Source: Isotricha intestinalis (Eukaryota; Ciliophora; Litostomatea; Vestibuliferida; Isotrichidae). Taken from it: 29,484 nucleotides of DNA. Where the stretch lies: the NCBI GenBank assembly GCA_023807065.1, contig JAJJLU010003820.1:1-29484 (forward strand), written 5' to 3'. The notes below the pieces were generated by a model. That model was given only the letters and a program-made list of their open reading frames with translations. It was not told where the DNA came from and ran no database searches. Below, piece by piece: positions 9,601 through 19,296 of this stretch. The stretch's first letter is position 1; every line of letters begins with the position of its first letter. Made by a program: the position numbers and the translations under genes.

Positions 9601-10986
9601 TGCTAAATCTAAACTTTTTATGATTATATTAGTTAATGATATTTTAATGTTAAACAATATTGGTATCACTATACTTAATCCTAATAAATATATAAATGAC
9701 ATAAATATCATATATTTCATAGTATCATTTCGAGATTCTAATATTTCATTTTTTGGAAATATTATTCCTCTAATTAAATTTCCTTTCCATGTTTCAAAAC
9801 CTGTATAATGAACTAAACCTATTATTTTCTCATTATTTTGACTTTTTTTTTCTATTATTTTCGTACCTGCAAATAAAAAACTCTTTTCGGCTTTTTCTTC
9901 AATATAATTATCATAATTTTTTATTAAGTGATTTTTATATATTGGAGTATTTTCTCCAGTTAACATAGCTTCATTAACAATAACTGAACCAGATAATAAT
10001 AAACAATCACATGGCATTATTGTATTATTTTCAGGTATTTCTAATATATCTCCAGGAACTAAATTTATACTTGATATTTCTTCTTTTTTTTTCTCTCCTG
10101 ATTCATTCTTTCTATATACTTTAATTAAACAATTATATTTTGATATATTATGAAGTAAAATTATTGTTTTTTGTTTATCATATGCAGATGTTAAAAGAGA
10201 TATTAATGTTGAAAAAACTATTATAGTTGCAAAATATTCATAATCATCGTTATACCATAATATTATTGAAAATATTTGGAATAAATAAAAAGGATCACTT
10301 AATTCTTCGTATAATAAATTTATATATGAATTTATTTTAATATTTAAATCACATTCTCCAAAAAGTTCTCTCATAAATAATACTTCATCATTCGATAATC
10401 CTTCAGTACATTTTTTATGAATTTGAATTAAAGAAGATTCTAATTTAAAATCTATTCCTTCAAAAGTTCCTTTATCTGGAATATATATATATTTAAATAA
10501 TTTAAATATAAATAAATAAATTTCATCTGAATCAAATGGTATATTTGTATTATATTCTCTTCTAAGAAAACTTTTTACATTTATTTTTTTTGTTACTTTT
10601 ATTTTTTTCAAATTTCTAATATAATATTTATCATCTGTTCCAGTTATTAAAACAAAAGAAGCTTTTTTAAGAGAAGTTTTTTTATATATTAAATATGCTT
10701 TAAATGTAGGAAACCATATTGTTAAAAAATTAACAATGAATAATGTAGAAATACTTAAAATTGAATAAAAAAATATTTTTGTATATGAATAAGATATTGG
10801 AATTATTTCTTTTATCATTGAATAATCTTCACATATTTCATCATAAAATGACACTTGATATGATTGAATATTTGATGTTGAAGGCTTTATTTTTTTTTCT
10901 ATTTTATGATTATGAAGCAATTTTTCTTCTAATAATGGCTTTTCTGGTATTGTTTCTAGTTCCGATTCTTTTCTAATTTTTTTCAT
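6691..10986 (-). CDS. P5B-type (ATP13A-like) transport ATPase
   Basis: This 1,431-residue P-type ATPase has all the core signatures. An A-domain LTGEN lies at 342-346. PPSLP at 467-471 in transmembrane helix M4 is the P5B hallmark. DKTGTLTE starts at 510, where Asp510 is the phosphorylated residue. GDPIDIKMFE starts at 594, KGSPE at 688, TGD at 782-784 and GDGSND at 1120-1125. An N-terminal hydrophobic pair (about 65-105) and a C-terminal membrane block (about 1175-1395) fit the family. Animal P5B pumps such as ATP13A2 sit in endo-lysosomal membranes and move polyamines; applying that substrate here is inference. The protein is longer than typical P5B pumps because of a polar insert of about 235 residues (815-1050) between TGD and the hinge RMNPDQK motif. 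The hinge sequence SNDVPALR also departs from the usual P5B form. Confidence 0.93.
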   Translation of the reverse strand: MKKIRKESELETIPEKPLLEEKLLHNHKIEKKIKPSTSNIQSYQVSFYDEICEDYSMIKEIIPISYSYTKIFFYSILSISTLFIVNFLTIWFPTFKAYLIYKKTSLKKASFVLITGTDDKYYIRNLKKIKVTKKINVKSFLRREYNTNIPFDSDEIYLFIFKLFKYIYIPDKGTFEGIDFKLESSLIQIHKKCTEGLSNDEVLFMRELFGECDLNIKINSYINLLYEELSDPFYLFQIFSIILWYNDDYEYFATIIVFSTLISLLTSAYDKQKTIILLHNISKYNCLIKVYRKNESGEKKKEEISSINLVPGDILEIPENNTIMPCDCLLLSGSVIVNEAMLTGENTPIYKNHLIKNYDNYIEEKAEKSFLFAGTKIIEKKSQNNEKIIGLVHYTGFETWKGNLIRGIIFPKNEILESRNDTMKYMIFMSFIYLLGLSIVIPILFNIKISLTNIIIKSLDLATTTVPPSLPTCLGIGISFSINRLNKKGIICINRDKVNTAGKINMICLDKTGTLTEGDINIIGFRPVMLNKNEQFIFGNFTKNIKNLSKRAFRYYKEKRIKNVKSKNEDINQIFIESLASCHTLSLINNNLIGDPIDIKMFESSDWTISENSSDKETIINTYLRYNKEKSLKEEIGNLNNYSDDEEKIIKKHYEIGVVRTFEFSSKLQRMSVLVRDVNDDYYKFFTKGSPEQIRDLCLPETIPLDYNEVLKKYTMKGFRVLAFCFKNVKLSYLESQNIKREKLENKMIFLGLIVIENQLKPETIETIQILNQAKMRLCMVTGDYIFTAISVGRQCEIIKSDDVIYNCEIEDNKLVWNCIEQFDDDDNYIEEEDELNDLLLGPQEEEIILGINRSNSLPVGTNLLNKIKKYINVKNIKEYKDYNDSSMNEKNISNSRKESIETFNNINTKNSNKEFENNYSLEIQEKTNKESISINNLLSKDISIKQTIKTPKQISLIEMEPLPLNLRHHRNSFTFKYPPENLNPSRKISTLDNITPDIPILHNRENSSSSSSLSMLNLDIKNPPFKDINKTYISNYNQTYIYNYKNNNIIISIRGNVFEYFYKIRNKYLDSNDIKYKKGYEIFQTILKYGKIYSRMNPDQKAMLIASLQDENLTVLMCGDGSNDVPALRTADVGISLSNEESSIASSFNSNNNNISCIITLIREGKCSLCTTVQIFKYIIVYSLIQFMTVVLLFMNNSYLTDFQFIIVDIFIILPLCSLSPLTEPYRRLTKHYVNGNLISFHIIISICSQIIICLFFLILGIYCLKNRSWYKPMCKLTEKDVFECPENTVIYLISHMQYLITAFVFIISKPFKRRFYTNYPLTIFIIFTFIYSIFIIINPDKYSRYALSLFDFEDEKNHEFSDGYFQVIIFLICLSNFVVSYFVEKVVVSYLNKLWYKRKNKILVEKKLNESGFELTLGQMQQMRISKMQ

Positions 10987-11195
10987 TTCTTAATTTTTTT
11001 ATATGATTTTTTTCTCATATTTATAATTAAAGTATTTTTATAATATAAAATTTTTATAATATAATAAATAATTGTGATAAATTAATTATATTATAAATAT
11101 TTAATGTTTATTAAATTTACTTTATAACACAGTTAATTTAAGATTAAATTTAATGAAAAAATAAATAATTATATAAAATATCATATATAATATAA
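10987..11195. other. Short intergenic region
   Basis: This 209-bp AT-rich spacer between two minus-strand genes presumably holds the 3' end of the PIN-like gene and the promoter of the P5 ATPase gene. I see no distinct motif. Confidence 0.4.
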
Positions 11196-12683
11196 TTAAT
11201 TTAATCCCACGAGAACAAAATAAATTAAATGAAGAAAAGTCAACCCAATAATACAAAACAAAGTAGTAATAACAATTAAATACCCAAATTCATCTCCAAA
11301 ATAATGTACAATATTAACTAACAAAGTCATATTAGCAGGAGAAGGTAAACACCAATTACTAAACATAATTAATCTATAAGCAACAGATTCTTTAACAATT
11401 CCTCCATAAAATTCTTTCCAAATATAAATATATAAAATACCTAAAAAAGGTAATATTAAAAATTTAATTAATAAAATAACAATAACATGTTCTTTTGAAG
11501 CAATAATATAATTATTATCTTTATTAGCATTATAACATAATGAACCCATTAATCCTATCATTAAAGGAGTATAATTATTTATTATTATATTTAATCCATC
11601 TATTATATTATTCCAATATATATTATTAGAATTAAATATTATTAAACGTGTTTTTGATATCACCATTATTATTCCAATTAATAGTGATACAATTGGAGGT
11701 GTTATTATTTTATTTAATATAAATGTTATTTCTATTTTTGTCTTTTCTGGTTTAAATTTATATAAATCATTAATTGAAATTAATTCATCGTTTTCTTTTC
11801 TAAAATTTGTTTTTAAAAATTCATATATTTCATCATTTACTTTTACACTTCGTATAAAAGGTAATTTTTGTGGAGTTGAATTTAAATCAAGTAATATTTT
11901 TTCTTTTCTTTTCTCATATTCATCTTTTAAATCTAAATTTAAATTATCATCAATAACTTTAAAGCATTTTTCATAATAACTAATATTATCATAAACATTA
12001 TAATTATTAGGAATATCATTATTATTTTCAAAATCTTCAAAAGCAGATTTCCACTGAATATGATTATTAAGAAAGAATTTTTTAAACAAAAATAAAACAG
12101 TATAATTTTTTTTATAGAAAGTATGAATAACATGATGCCAAGAGAAAGGCATCATTCCTTCAATTTCGGAATTTATATTTTTATCATAAACAAAAAGAGC
12201 ATAAGCCACAATATATACAGCGATATTAAAAATTAATAAAGTAAGCATAACAATACCTAAAAAATCATTACATCTTCTATCATTTTCTATAGGACCACTT
12301 GGATAACAAAAACCTTTAGCAATAACAATGGGAAAACCTCCTAAAGCAGGAATCATATTCATTGCTGCGAAACTTTGTTTTATCCTAATATCCATCTTTA
12401 ATATTTTATGAAATATTATTGAAAGAATATAACCTAATATAAATGATGATAATGTATTTGTAATTAATATCCAAAATGTTTTCATTATTTCCATATCTAC
12501 TACTTTTGATAATTGAATTATGAAATATAAAGGAATTATTAAGTTTAATATTATATTTGTTATTTGAAAGGATGATTTTGCAGATAATATTTTCTTTATT
12601 TCACTTATGTATCCTATTGACATTAGAATATATATTTGAAGACAAGAAAAAATACAATATAGTAGAGTCATTAGGATGTCCAT
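11196..12683 (-). CDS. PIN-like (auxin efflux carrier/Mem_trans family) membrane transporter
   Basis: This 495-residue protein has hydrophobic helices in two groups: roughly residues 5-165 at the N-terminus and 315-495 at the C-terminus. A charged central loop (about 170-310) separates them. That layout is typical of the Mem_trans family (PIN/PILS, yeast ECM3-like). The first group contains NLIIPLYF (47-54), resembling the conserved Asn-x3-Pro-x3-Phe of the family. The second contains SNWCLPSPANMTLLVN (442-457), matching the conserved C-terminal Pro-Ala-rich stretch before an amphipathic helix. The family carries small organic solutes across ER or plasma membranes in plants and fungi; the substrate here is unknown. 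The gene is divergent from CFAP96 across 348 bp. Confidence 0.75.
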   Translation of the reverse strand: MDILMTLLYCIFSCLQIYILMSIGYISEIKKILSAKSSFQITNIILNLIIPLYFIIQLSKVVDMEIMKTFWILITNTLSSFILGYILSIIFHKILKMDIRIKQSFAAMNMIPALGGFPIVIAKGFCYPSGPIENDRRCNDFLGIVMLTLLIFNIAVYIVAYALFVYDKNINSEIEGMMPFSWHHVIHTFYKKNYTVLFLFKKFFLNNHIQWKSAFEDFENNNDIPNNYNVYDNISYYEKCFKVIDDNLNLDLKDEYEKRKEKILLDLNSTPQKLPFIRSVKVNDEIYEFLKTNFRKENDELISINDLYKFKPEKTKIEITFILNKIITPPIVSLLIGIIMVISKTRLIIFNSNNIYWNNIIDGLNIIINNYTPLMIGLMGSLCYNANKDNNYIIASKEHVIVILLIKFLILPFLGILYIYIWKEFYGGIVKESVAYRLIMFSNWCLPSPANMTLLVNIVHYFGDEFGYLIVITTLFCIIGLTFLHLIYFVLVGLN

Positions 12684-13031
12684 TTTTTTAATTTTTTTAA
12701 ATAATTTTTTTCATTCTTTTTCAATAATTGGGATAGATTTAAATTTTTTAATTTATAATTTTTTGTTTGAAATTTTTAAAATTTTCAGGAATTTTAGATT
12801 TTGAAAAACATATAAATTTTATTTAAAAAAATGAATAAATATTTGGAAGAATTTTTTATGGAAAAATTTGTTTATATAACATACATAATTTGATTATTTA
12901 TTAACTAAAATTATTTATATTTTTTTTCTGATTTTTGTAGCTAATATTATATAATTGATTCTTATTTATAAAAAAATAAAACAATAAATAAAATAACTCT
13001 CTTAAAAAAATAAAAAAACCAAAAAAAAAAA
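12684..13031. promoter_or_regulatory. Divergent promoter region, PIN-like transporter / CFAP96
   Basis: This 348-bp AT-rich region lies between two divergent start codons, so it should contain both promoters. On the CFAP96 side the leader ends in CC followed by eleven A residues directly before the ATG. No ORF is visible and I recognise no classical TATA or initiator element against the AT background. Confidence 0.55.
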
Positions 13032-14162
13032 ATGTCAGAAGCACGTTACTTAGAAAACATGCAAGAAAAGCGTGAAGAAGATGTAAAAGAAATGTTAAAA
13101 GAAATAGAGCAAGAACGTGATGAGAAGGATAATATGCAGCGTTTTGGTTTCTTCAGCATTCCCTATCCTGCAATAATAGGTGATAAAAAGTATTCAACAA
13201 ATGATTACAAAAACCACGAAGTAGTAGATCGTAAGATAATAATAGAGAAGAGAAACGTATATACTTCTCCATTAAAGACGGGAAAAGCTAACGATGTATA
13301 CTTTAATAAAATAGAAGGTCCAGATGATGAAGGATGGAATCGTTTAGAACAATTAAATAAGAAAGACCATGATGATTTAATGAAGAAAGTTGCTGAAAAT
13401 AGAGAAAAAAAATCTAGTGGTCCAATATTTAAACCTAGTGGACCACAAGAATTTAAAGGTTATTATAATCCTGATGAACCTTTCCCTGTTCCTAGTGGAA
13501 CTATTAATATTGAACCGGATAAAAAAAGATTCATTCATGAAGGAAAAGTACTCACTGAAAAAAGAGGAATTTTCACTAATCCTAGTAAAATTGGTAAAAT
13601 TCCTAATGAATATTTTTCTTATCCTGTTAGAGAAGATGAAGAAAATGAAAGATTAAAAGAATTAACAAAAAAAGATATTGAAAAAAAAATAAATGATGTT
13701 AAAGCTGGAAAAGAAAAAAAAGATTTCCAAAAACCTTTTCAACCTGCATCTTTAAAAAAATGTGATCCATTTTATAATAATACTCAAACTTATGGTTTAT
13801 ACACTCCAGATGAACAAGAAAGATTAATGACTGAATATAAAGATTTGAAAAAAAATGGAATTAAAAAATATGAAAAAATTCTTCCTAAAAATGCTTTGAA
13901 ACATTTACAACCTTTTAAATTACCTAGACAAGTTTTTAGTGGAAGAGATGGATTATTTAATGATGATTTATATAAATTACCTGAATTAGAACCTATTAAA
14001 GGTTATGATAGACCTATTAGAGAAATTCGGGAAATGGAAAAAAAAAATCAAAGAACTCCTTTTTATCCTAATAAATTAATGAAACATACTCATTTTTCAC
14101 CTGCCATTACTTCTTATACTTGGAATTTAAAAAAAGAATTCCCTTCTGTTAAATTTTATTAA
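13032..14162 (+). CDS. CFAP96: Cilia- and flagella-associated protein 96 (CFAP96/C4orf47 family)
   Basis: This 376-residue soluble protein has a charged N-terminal helix (1-34). Then comes MQRFGFFS followed by a GDKKYS stretch (35-56), which matches the family-defining N-terminus of CFAP96 (Met-x-Arg-x-Gly-x-Phe-Ser, then Gly-Asp-Lys-Tyr). Two internal copies of an Arg-x-[VI]-[YF]-Thr-x-Pro-x-Lys-x-Gly-Lys motif ending in Tyr-Phe lie near 75-92 and 179-197. Each is followed by a Phe-x-Pro element (near 133 and 234). The C-terminus has a TPFYPNKLMKHTHFSPA stretch. Family members associate with cilia, flagella or basal bodies; the molecular role is not settled. The gene implies a flagellated or ciliated organism. 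Its first roughly 105 codons use CGT for Arg (six of seven), while the rest uses almost only AGA. Confidence 0.8.
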   Translation: MSEARYLENMQEKREEDVKEMLKEIEQERDEKDNMQRFGFFSIPYPAIIGDKKYSTNDYKNHEVVDRKIIIEKRNVYTSPLKTGKANDVYFNKIEGPDDEGWNRLEQLNKKDHDDLMKKVAENREKKSSGPIFKPSGPQEFKGYYNPDEPFPVPSGTINIEPDKKRFIHEGKVLTEKRGIFTNPSKIGKIPNEYFSYPVREDEENERLKELTKKDIEKKINDVKAGKEKKDFQKPFQPASLKKCDPFYNNTQTYGLYTPDEQERLMTEYKDLKKNGIKKYEKILPKNALKHLQPFKLPRQVFSGRDGLFNDDLYKLPELEPIKGYDRPIREIREMEKKNQRTPFYPNKLMKHTHFSPAITSYTWNLKKEFPSVKFY

Positions 14163-14436
14163 AGAGTTTTTACTTCTTTTAAAAAGAAATTAGAAACGAA
14201 CATATTTTTGCTCTCCAAATATATTTAATTTTATTAATTTTTTTAAACCAAAAGATATATGCTTAAACGGTTTTTTAATTATTTTATAATTTTTATTAAT
14301 ATATATATTTCCATATAAAAAAATCATTAATAAAATAAATAATATAAGAATTGATTATATATTCTTATAAAACTTTTATATTTTAATTAAAATAAAATTA
14401 ATTCTATTTTTCAAAAATAAAATCAAAATTAAATTC
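14163..14436. other. Convergent intergenic region, CFAP96 / calpain-MORN
   Basis: This 274-bp region between two converging 3' ends should hold both polyadenylation sites. It is AT-rich with no coding frame. A short near-palindrome TTCTTTTAAAAAGAA lies about 15 bp past the CFAP96 stop, but it has no proper loop. Confidence 0.4.
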
Positions 14437-16931
14437 TTAATTAACTAATTTACTCAATTTATATTTTCTTTTCCCTACAAAATTCCCAATAGAATTATAA
14501 TAATCTCCTTCGCTATTCATTAAAAGACCATAAAAAAGTCCATCCCAGCTTTCTTTATTAGGAAAAATAATTTTACCTTTACCTCCTCCTACTTTATTAA
14601 AAATTCCTTTAATAATACATCCATTTTCTAAATAATAAGTGCCTTCTCCATTAGGAAAATCATAATCAAAATTACCAACATATTCTTTTTTATTTTCATC
14701 TGAAAATAAAGCTCCTTGTCCGTGTTTTAAACCATTCCAAAAATATCCTATATAATGTCTTTTTGTATCAGGATATAATAAATACCCTCTTCCATGTTTA
14801 AAACCTATATTATTAAATTCTCCTATATATAAATACCCCTCATCATCTTTTTTATAATTAAATTGTAATGTTATATTGTCTGAAGTTTCAGTAAAGTTCA
14901 TTAATTCATTTACATATTTATTATATTGTGAATATATTTGTTGAAAAATATTTCTTTTGTTTTTTAAATAATTTTCATTTGAACAATATATTGGAATATT
15001 TTGTTTAATTATATTATTATTATTATATTTTACTTCTTGTATTGTTTTTTGTATTGGATTTATTATATAGCCTTTTCCATGACGCATTGAATTTAAGAAA
15101 TTTCCTTCAAATCTTGTTTTGTCATTATAATAATAAACTCCTTTTCCATTTAATTTATCATCTAAAAAATATCCTGAAAATATATTTCCTCTAAAATTTA
15201 ATATTCCAAATCCATTTTTTTTATCATTTAGAAATTGGCCTTCATATATTATATTCCAATTTTCATCATATAAAATTCCATCACCATTTCTTTCATTATT
15301 TCTAAAAAATCCAATATAATATTTTTCATTGTTTTTCATATTATTATTATTATATATTATACATCCTTTCCCATTTTTTATTCCAAATTTATCAACTTGA
15401 CCTAAATATTCATCTTTGTTTACAAGTTCAATTTTAACCCATTTTAATTCTGTTTCAAAATAATATGAATATTTCAAAGAAAGTAATTTTTTTCCGATTT
15501 TTTGATGAGCAGAAAAAAATTCATGATACCCTTCATAATTAAAATCTTCAATAATAATATCTTCTTGAGAAATAAATTCATTTTCTTTATAAGTAATATA
15601 CTGTGATAAAACACCGTTTTTGAAAAAATATTTTCCTTTACCATCAAATTTCCCATTTTTAAAATTTCCAGCCCAAAAAGATTTATTAATATAAAATAAA
15701 TTACCATAACCATTTGGAATTTCATATTCTAATTGACCAAAATAAACGCATCCATCTATATAATATTTTGTATGATTTACATTTCTTTTTAAATTATAAT
15801 TTGAGTCAATTTCACCTCTAAATAATTTCTTTTTATCAATTGAATATATGTCAAATATTCCTATTGGTAAATCATTTGAAAAATATCCTATATAATATCT
15901 TATTCCTTTAAATAATGCACCTCTTCCTTCTTTCTTATTTTCTTTATTCATATTTCCTAAATACATCATGTCATTTTGAGATATGAAATGTAAATATTCT
16001 TCTTTTGATGAATTTAAATTCAATACTTTTTGTAACATAAAAGGATTTTTTTCATTTAGTTCTTTTATTCTTTTTAAGTATAATATATTCTTCTCCTCTG
16101 ATTCTTCCATTTTAAAAAAATTAAGACAACTTACTGTTATGTTATTTATTATTTCAGGCTTTTTGAAATTAGATATATCGTATGTTGAGGGAGGATTAAT
16201 ATTATTTTGATTAATATTATTTTGATTGATATTATTAATATTATTTTGATTAATATTATTTTGATTGATATTATTATTATTTTTATTATCTTGGGTATTT
16301 TGACTAATATTATTTATATTATTTTGACTTGAATTATTTTTATTATCACCAGCATCATTATTTAAATCATATTTTCCAATTAAATGATCATTTTCATACT
16401 CCAACATCCAAATTTTTCCATCTTTCTGGGTAAATTTCCCAATACCATGTTTCATATTATTTTTAAAATTCCCTTCCCAAGAACTTCCATTTTTAAAATA
16501 GTAAATACCTTTTCCTTCTTTTTGATTATTTTTAAACTCTCCAATATATTTCTCATCGTTTTCCATAATTAATTCTCCCTGACCTTCTCTATTATCATTT
16601 TTAAAATCACCATAAAATCTTTTCTTATTATCTTTATCAAGAATTAATCCTTTATAATCTTTTAAACACTCATAGAAATAGCCAAGATATTTAAAACCAT
16701 TATTATAAATAAATAAACCTCTTCCTCTGAATTTTCTATTTTCTTCATTTAATTCTCCTATATATGTTCCAGTATTGCAATCAACTTTATCAAAAACTAT
16801 TTTAACATTTTTATCTCTTTCAAGGACAGGAAAATTCTTTTTAATCAATTCAAATTCTTTTTGATATTTTTTAAGTAATAACATAATCTCATTTTGATGA
16901 TTAAAATTGTTATTATTGTTGTTATTATTAA

Positions 16932-16962
<31 letters not shown>

Positions 16963-18912
16963 ATTATTATTAATAGTATTATTGTTATTATTATTAATAA
17001 AAGTCCTTAAAGAGGATTTTCTTAAATATTCATCTGAAATTTTAATATATTCATTAGTTTCGAATTTTGGAATTTGATTAATTAAATCTTTACTAACATA
17101 ATGATATTCATTAGCTCTTCCCATTAAATCAGATAATTCATTAGATAAATTAAATCTTAAAAAATTATTAAATTCAGGTTCTTTTGGAATAGGATTTGTA
17201 ATTCCTGTTTTAAATGAAGAAGAAGTAGATAAACTATATGAACAAGAAGTAGAAATATTCATTCCTAATACACAAGTTTTTTGATTTGGAGGAATTAAAA
17301 TTTCAATTTGAGATTTATCTGAATATGGAGGAAATAATTTAACATTTGTTAATTTAGGTTTTACTTTTATATTTAACCATTTATTTGAACTTTTATTAAA
17401 CATTATTGCACCATATATTCCTTTTAATGAACTTAAACTTCCAATATGATATTCCGATGAAGCTAATAAGTCTTTTTTTTCTATTTGATAATTATTTAAT
17501 ATTAAATGTTGAATAAATAAGAAAGTAGAATCTTGACCAATAAATTCGCAAATAAAATTAGTTTTTTTCTCACTTGTTATTTGCATAGTATATTTAAAAT
17601 TAGGATCATTTTTAATATCATTATAAGAACAATATAACCAAATAACATAATAACCTTTATCTAATTCTTCAATAAAATTAATATCTCCAATAATCCCGTA
17701 TTTACTATATATTTTACAAATATTTCTATTTTCATCATATTTCCCAACAAAAAGAACAAAAGGTCTCTTTGAATTTTTAATATTTCTATTAAATCTCCAA
17801 TTTTTAAAAATAATTCTAATACAAGTTTTCCCACTTTCTTTCAAAAATAAATTAAAAACAGTTGGAACTTTAAAATAAGTAAGATAATCAAAATGAAAAA
17901 CTTTAATAATAGAATCAAAAAATAAATAGCAAATATGTGTACTTCTAAAATAAGTCATATAATCTTCAATACTAATCCAAAAAACACCATCATTTTTATT
18001 ACAATATCCGAAATAATCAATTAATTCTTTTTTCCAAACAGAAGATTTATCACTATATTTCCCTTTCCATTCACCTTCACCCCAAGGATTTCTTAATCTA
18101 ATTAAATATATATTTTTCTTTTCCCATTTTTTCGCTTGAATAATGGTATAAGCATGTCCAGGTTCAATCCCAGTTTCTTCTTTGTCAACATTTTCATTAG
18201 ATGAAGCTGTCATTAACATAGATAAATTACCTTCTTCTATTTGATTAAATAAATCTAATTTTTCTATTTCACTATGTTCTATTGTCTCTGAAGGAAAACC
18301 AGTTAAAGCTTCTATTGGTTCTTCACATACACCACCAATAATATTTGAATATCCTCCATTTACTTTAGCCCAAACTTTTTCTAATATTACACTCCAATAT
18401 ATATTTTCAAACGGTTTTGCAAATATAAATTCATTTCTATCATAAGGAAAATAATCATCTATAAATATTATTTGCCATTCACCATCTATAAATAATATTA
18501 CTTCTATATAACCATATTTATTTGGAAGTGTTAAACGAAATTTCTCTCTTATCAAATAAGGTAAAGTTGATAATGCTGCTAAAGAACTTAAAAAATAACA
18601 ATCTCCTAAATCACCTTGTCTTATTTCTTTTATTCTTATTTTATCATTAAATATTACCATATCTTTATTTATTTCAGATGCTCTTTTCCATGTTAATTTT
18701 TCTGTTTTTGATACACCTAATTCTTCTAAAAGACTTGGTCCTTCATCTTTATCTATAAATTCACCTTTTGAATCTTTTGATTGAATTGAATTTAAATTTG
18801 GAGGAAAATATGGGTCTTTAAAATTTGATTTTAATTGAGAAATTATTGGAGGCTTTTGGTTTTTGAAATATTTTGTTATCTTTGTTGAATCCATCATCGA
18901 ATTAGCTTTCAT
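14437..18912 (-). CDS. Calpain-type cysteine protease fused to MORN repeats
   Basis: This 1,491-residue protein has an N-terminal calpain (C2) catalytic domain at about 60-335. Cys105 lies in GDLGDCYFLSS, His253 in EPGHAYTI and Asn275 in RLRNPWGEGEW, so the triad is intact and the enzyme is probably active. Residues about 340-560 resemble calpain beta-sandwich (C2L-like) regions. An Asn run (about 640-670) and a short helix follow. The rest is MORN repeats (Tyr-x-Gly-x-Phe...Gly-x-Gly), about twenty units in four blocks of roughly five (717-850, 983-1100, 1168-1285, 1360-1485), separated by linkers. One linker is Asn/Gln-rich (about 855-906). MORN repeats usually bind membranes or scaffold cytoskeletal structures, so a membrane- or cortex-tethered protease is a reasonable inference. 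No EF-hand domain is visible. The gene converges with CFAP96. Confidence 0.9.
16195..16299 (-). repeat. Short-period in-frame repeat encoding (NINQN)n linker
   Basis: Repeats of about 15 bp, built on ATTAATATTATTTTG on the plus strand, encode Asn-Ile-Asn-Gln-Asn units at about residues 872-906 of the calpain-MORN protein, between MORN blocks 1 and 2. Confidence 0.8.
16903..16995 (-). repeat. ATT/AAT microsatellite encoding poly-Asn
   Basis: An almost pure ATT run on the plus strand encodes about 30 residues of Asn broken by a few Ile, Thr and Phe. It forms a spacer between the calpain part and the MORN part. Confidence 0.85.
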
Positions 18913-19296
18913 TTTATTAATTATTTGGAAAAATAGTCATTTTTTTTAATTTTATTAAATGATTAAAAAATTGAAATAATAATTTTAGGTAATAAATTTA
19001 GAACACTTTGTTTTGAGTTTTTTATTCTTTCAAATATTTAATATATTAACAGTATATTTTTTATAGAATAACCTTCTGAAATTATTTGATTTATCTTATA
19101 GTAGTTTTATTTAGTTTTCATTTTTATTTCTTATATTATTATCAAATTAAATTAGAATAAAATGGTCCTTTTGACAGTAAATTGAAATATATGTTCTTTC
19201 TAAATTTTCTAAAGAAAATTGTCTAAATAAATCATATTCTTTATAATTTAATATTTTTCATTAATTGATTTTTTTAATTCTTTAATAAAATAAAAA
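18913..19296. promoter_or_regulatory. Divergent promoter region, calpain-MORN / F-box-like
   Basis: This 384-bp AT-rich region lies between divergent start codons. No coding frame is visible. A short inverted repeat AATTTTC-TAAA-GAAAATT lies near 19203-19220, about 80 bp before the plus-strand start. It is only seven A/T-rich pairs, so it may be chance. Confidence 0.5.

Noticed and set aside
9446..9808. 120-codon plus-strand frame opposite the P5 ATPase
   Set aside because: It lies opposite the conserved DKTGT/M4 region of the pump, so it is an antisense shadow with no domain of its own.
12900..12960. Possible 5'-UTR intron end (T-rich tract then GTAG) upstream of CFAP96
   Set aside because: No matching donor site was found and the tract is ordinary for this base composition.
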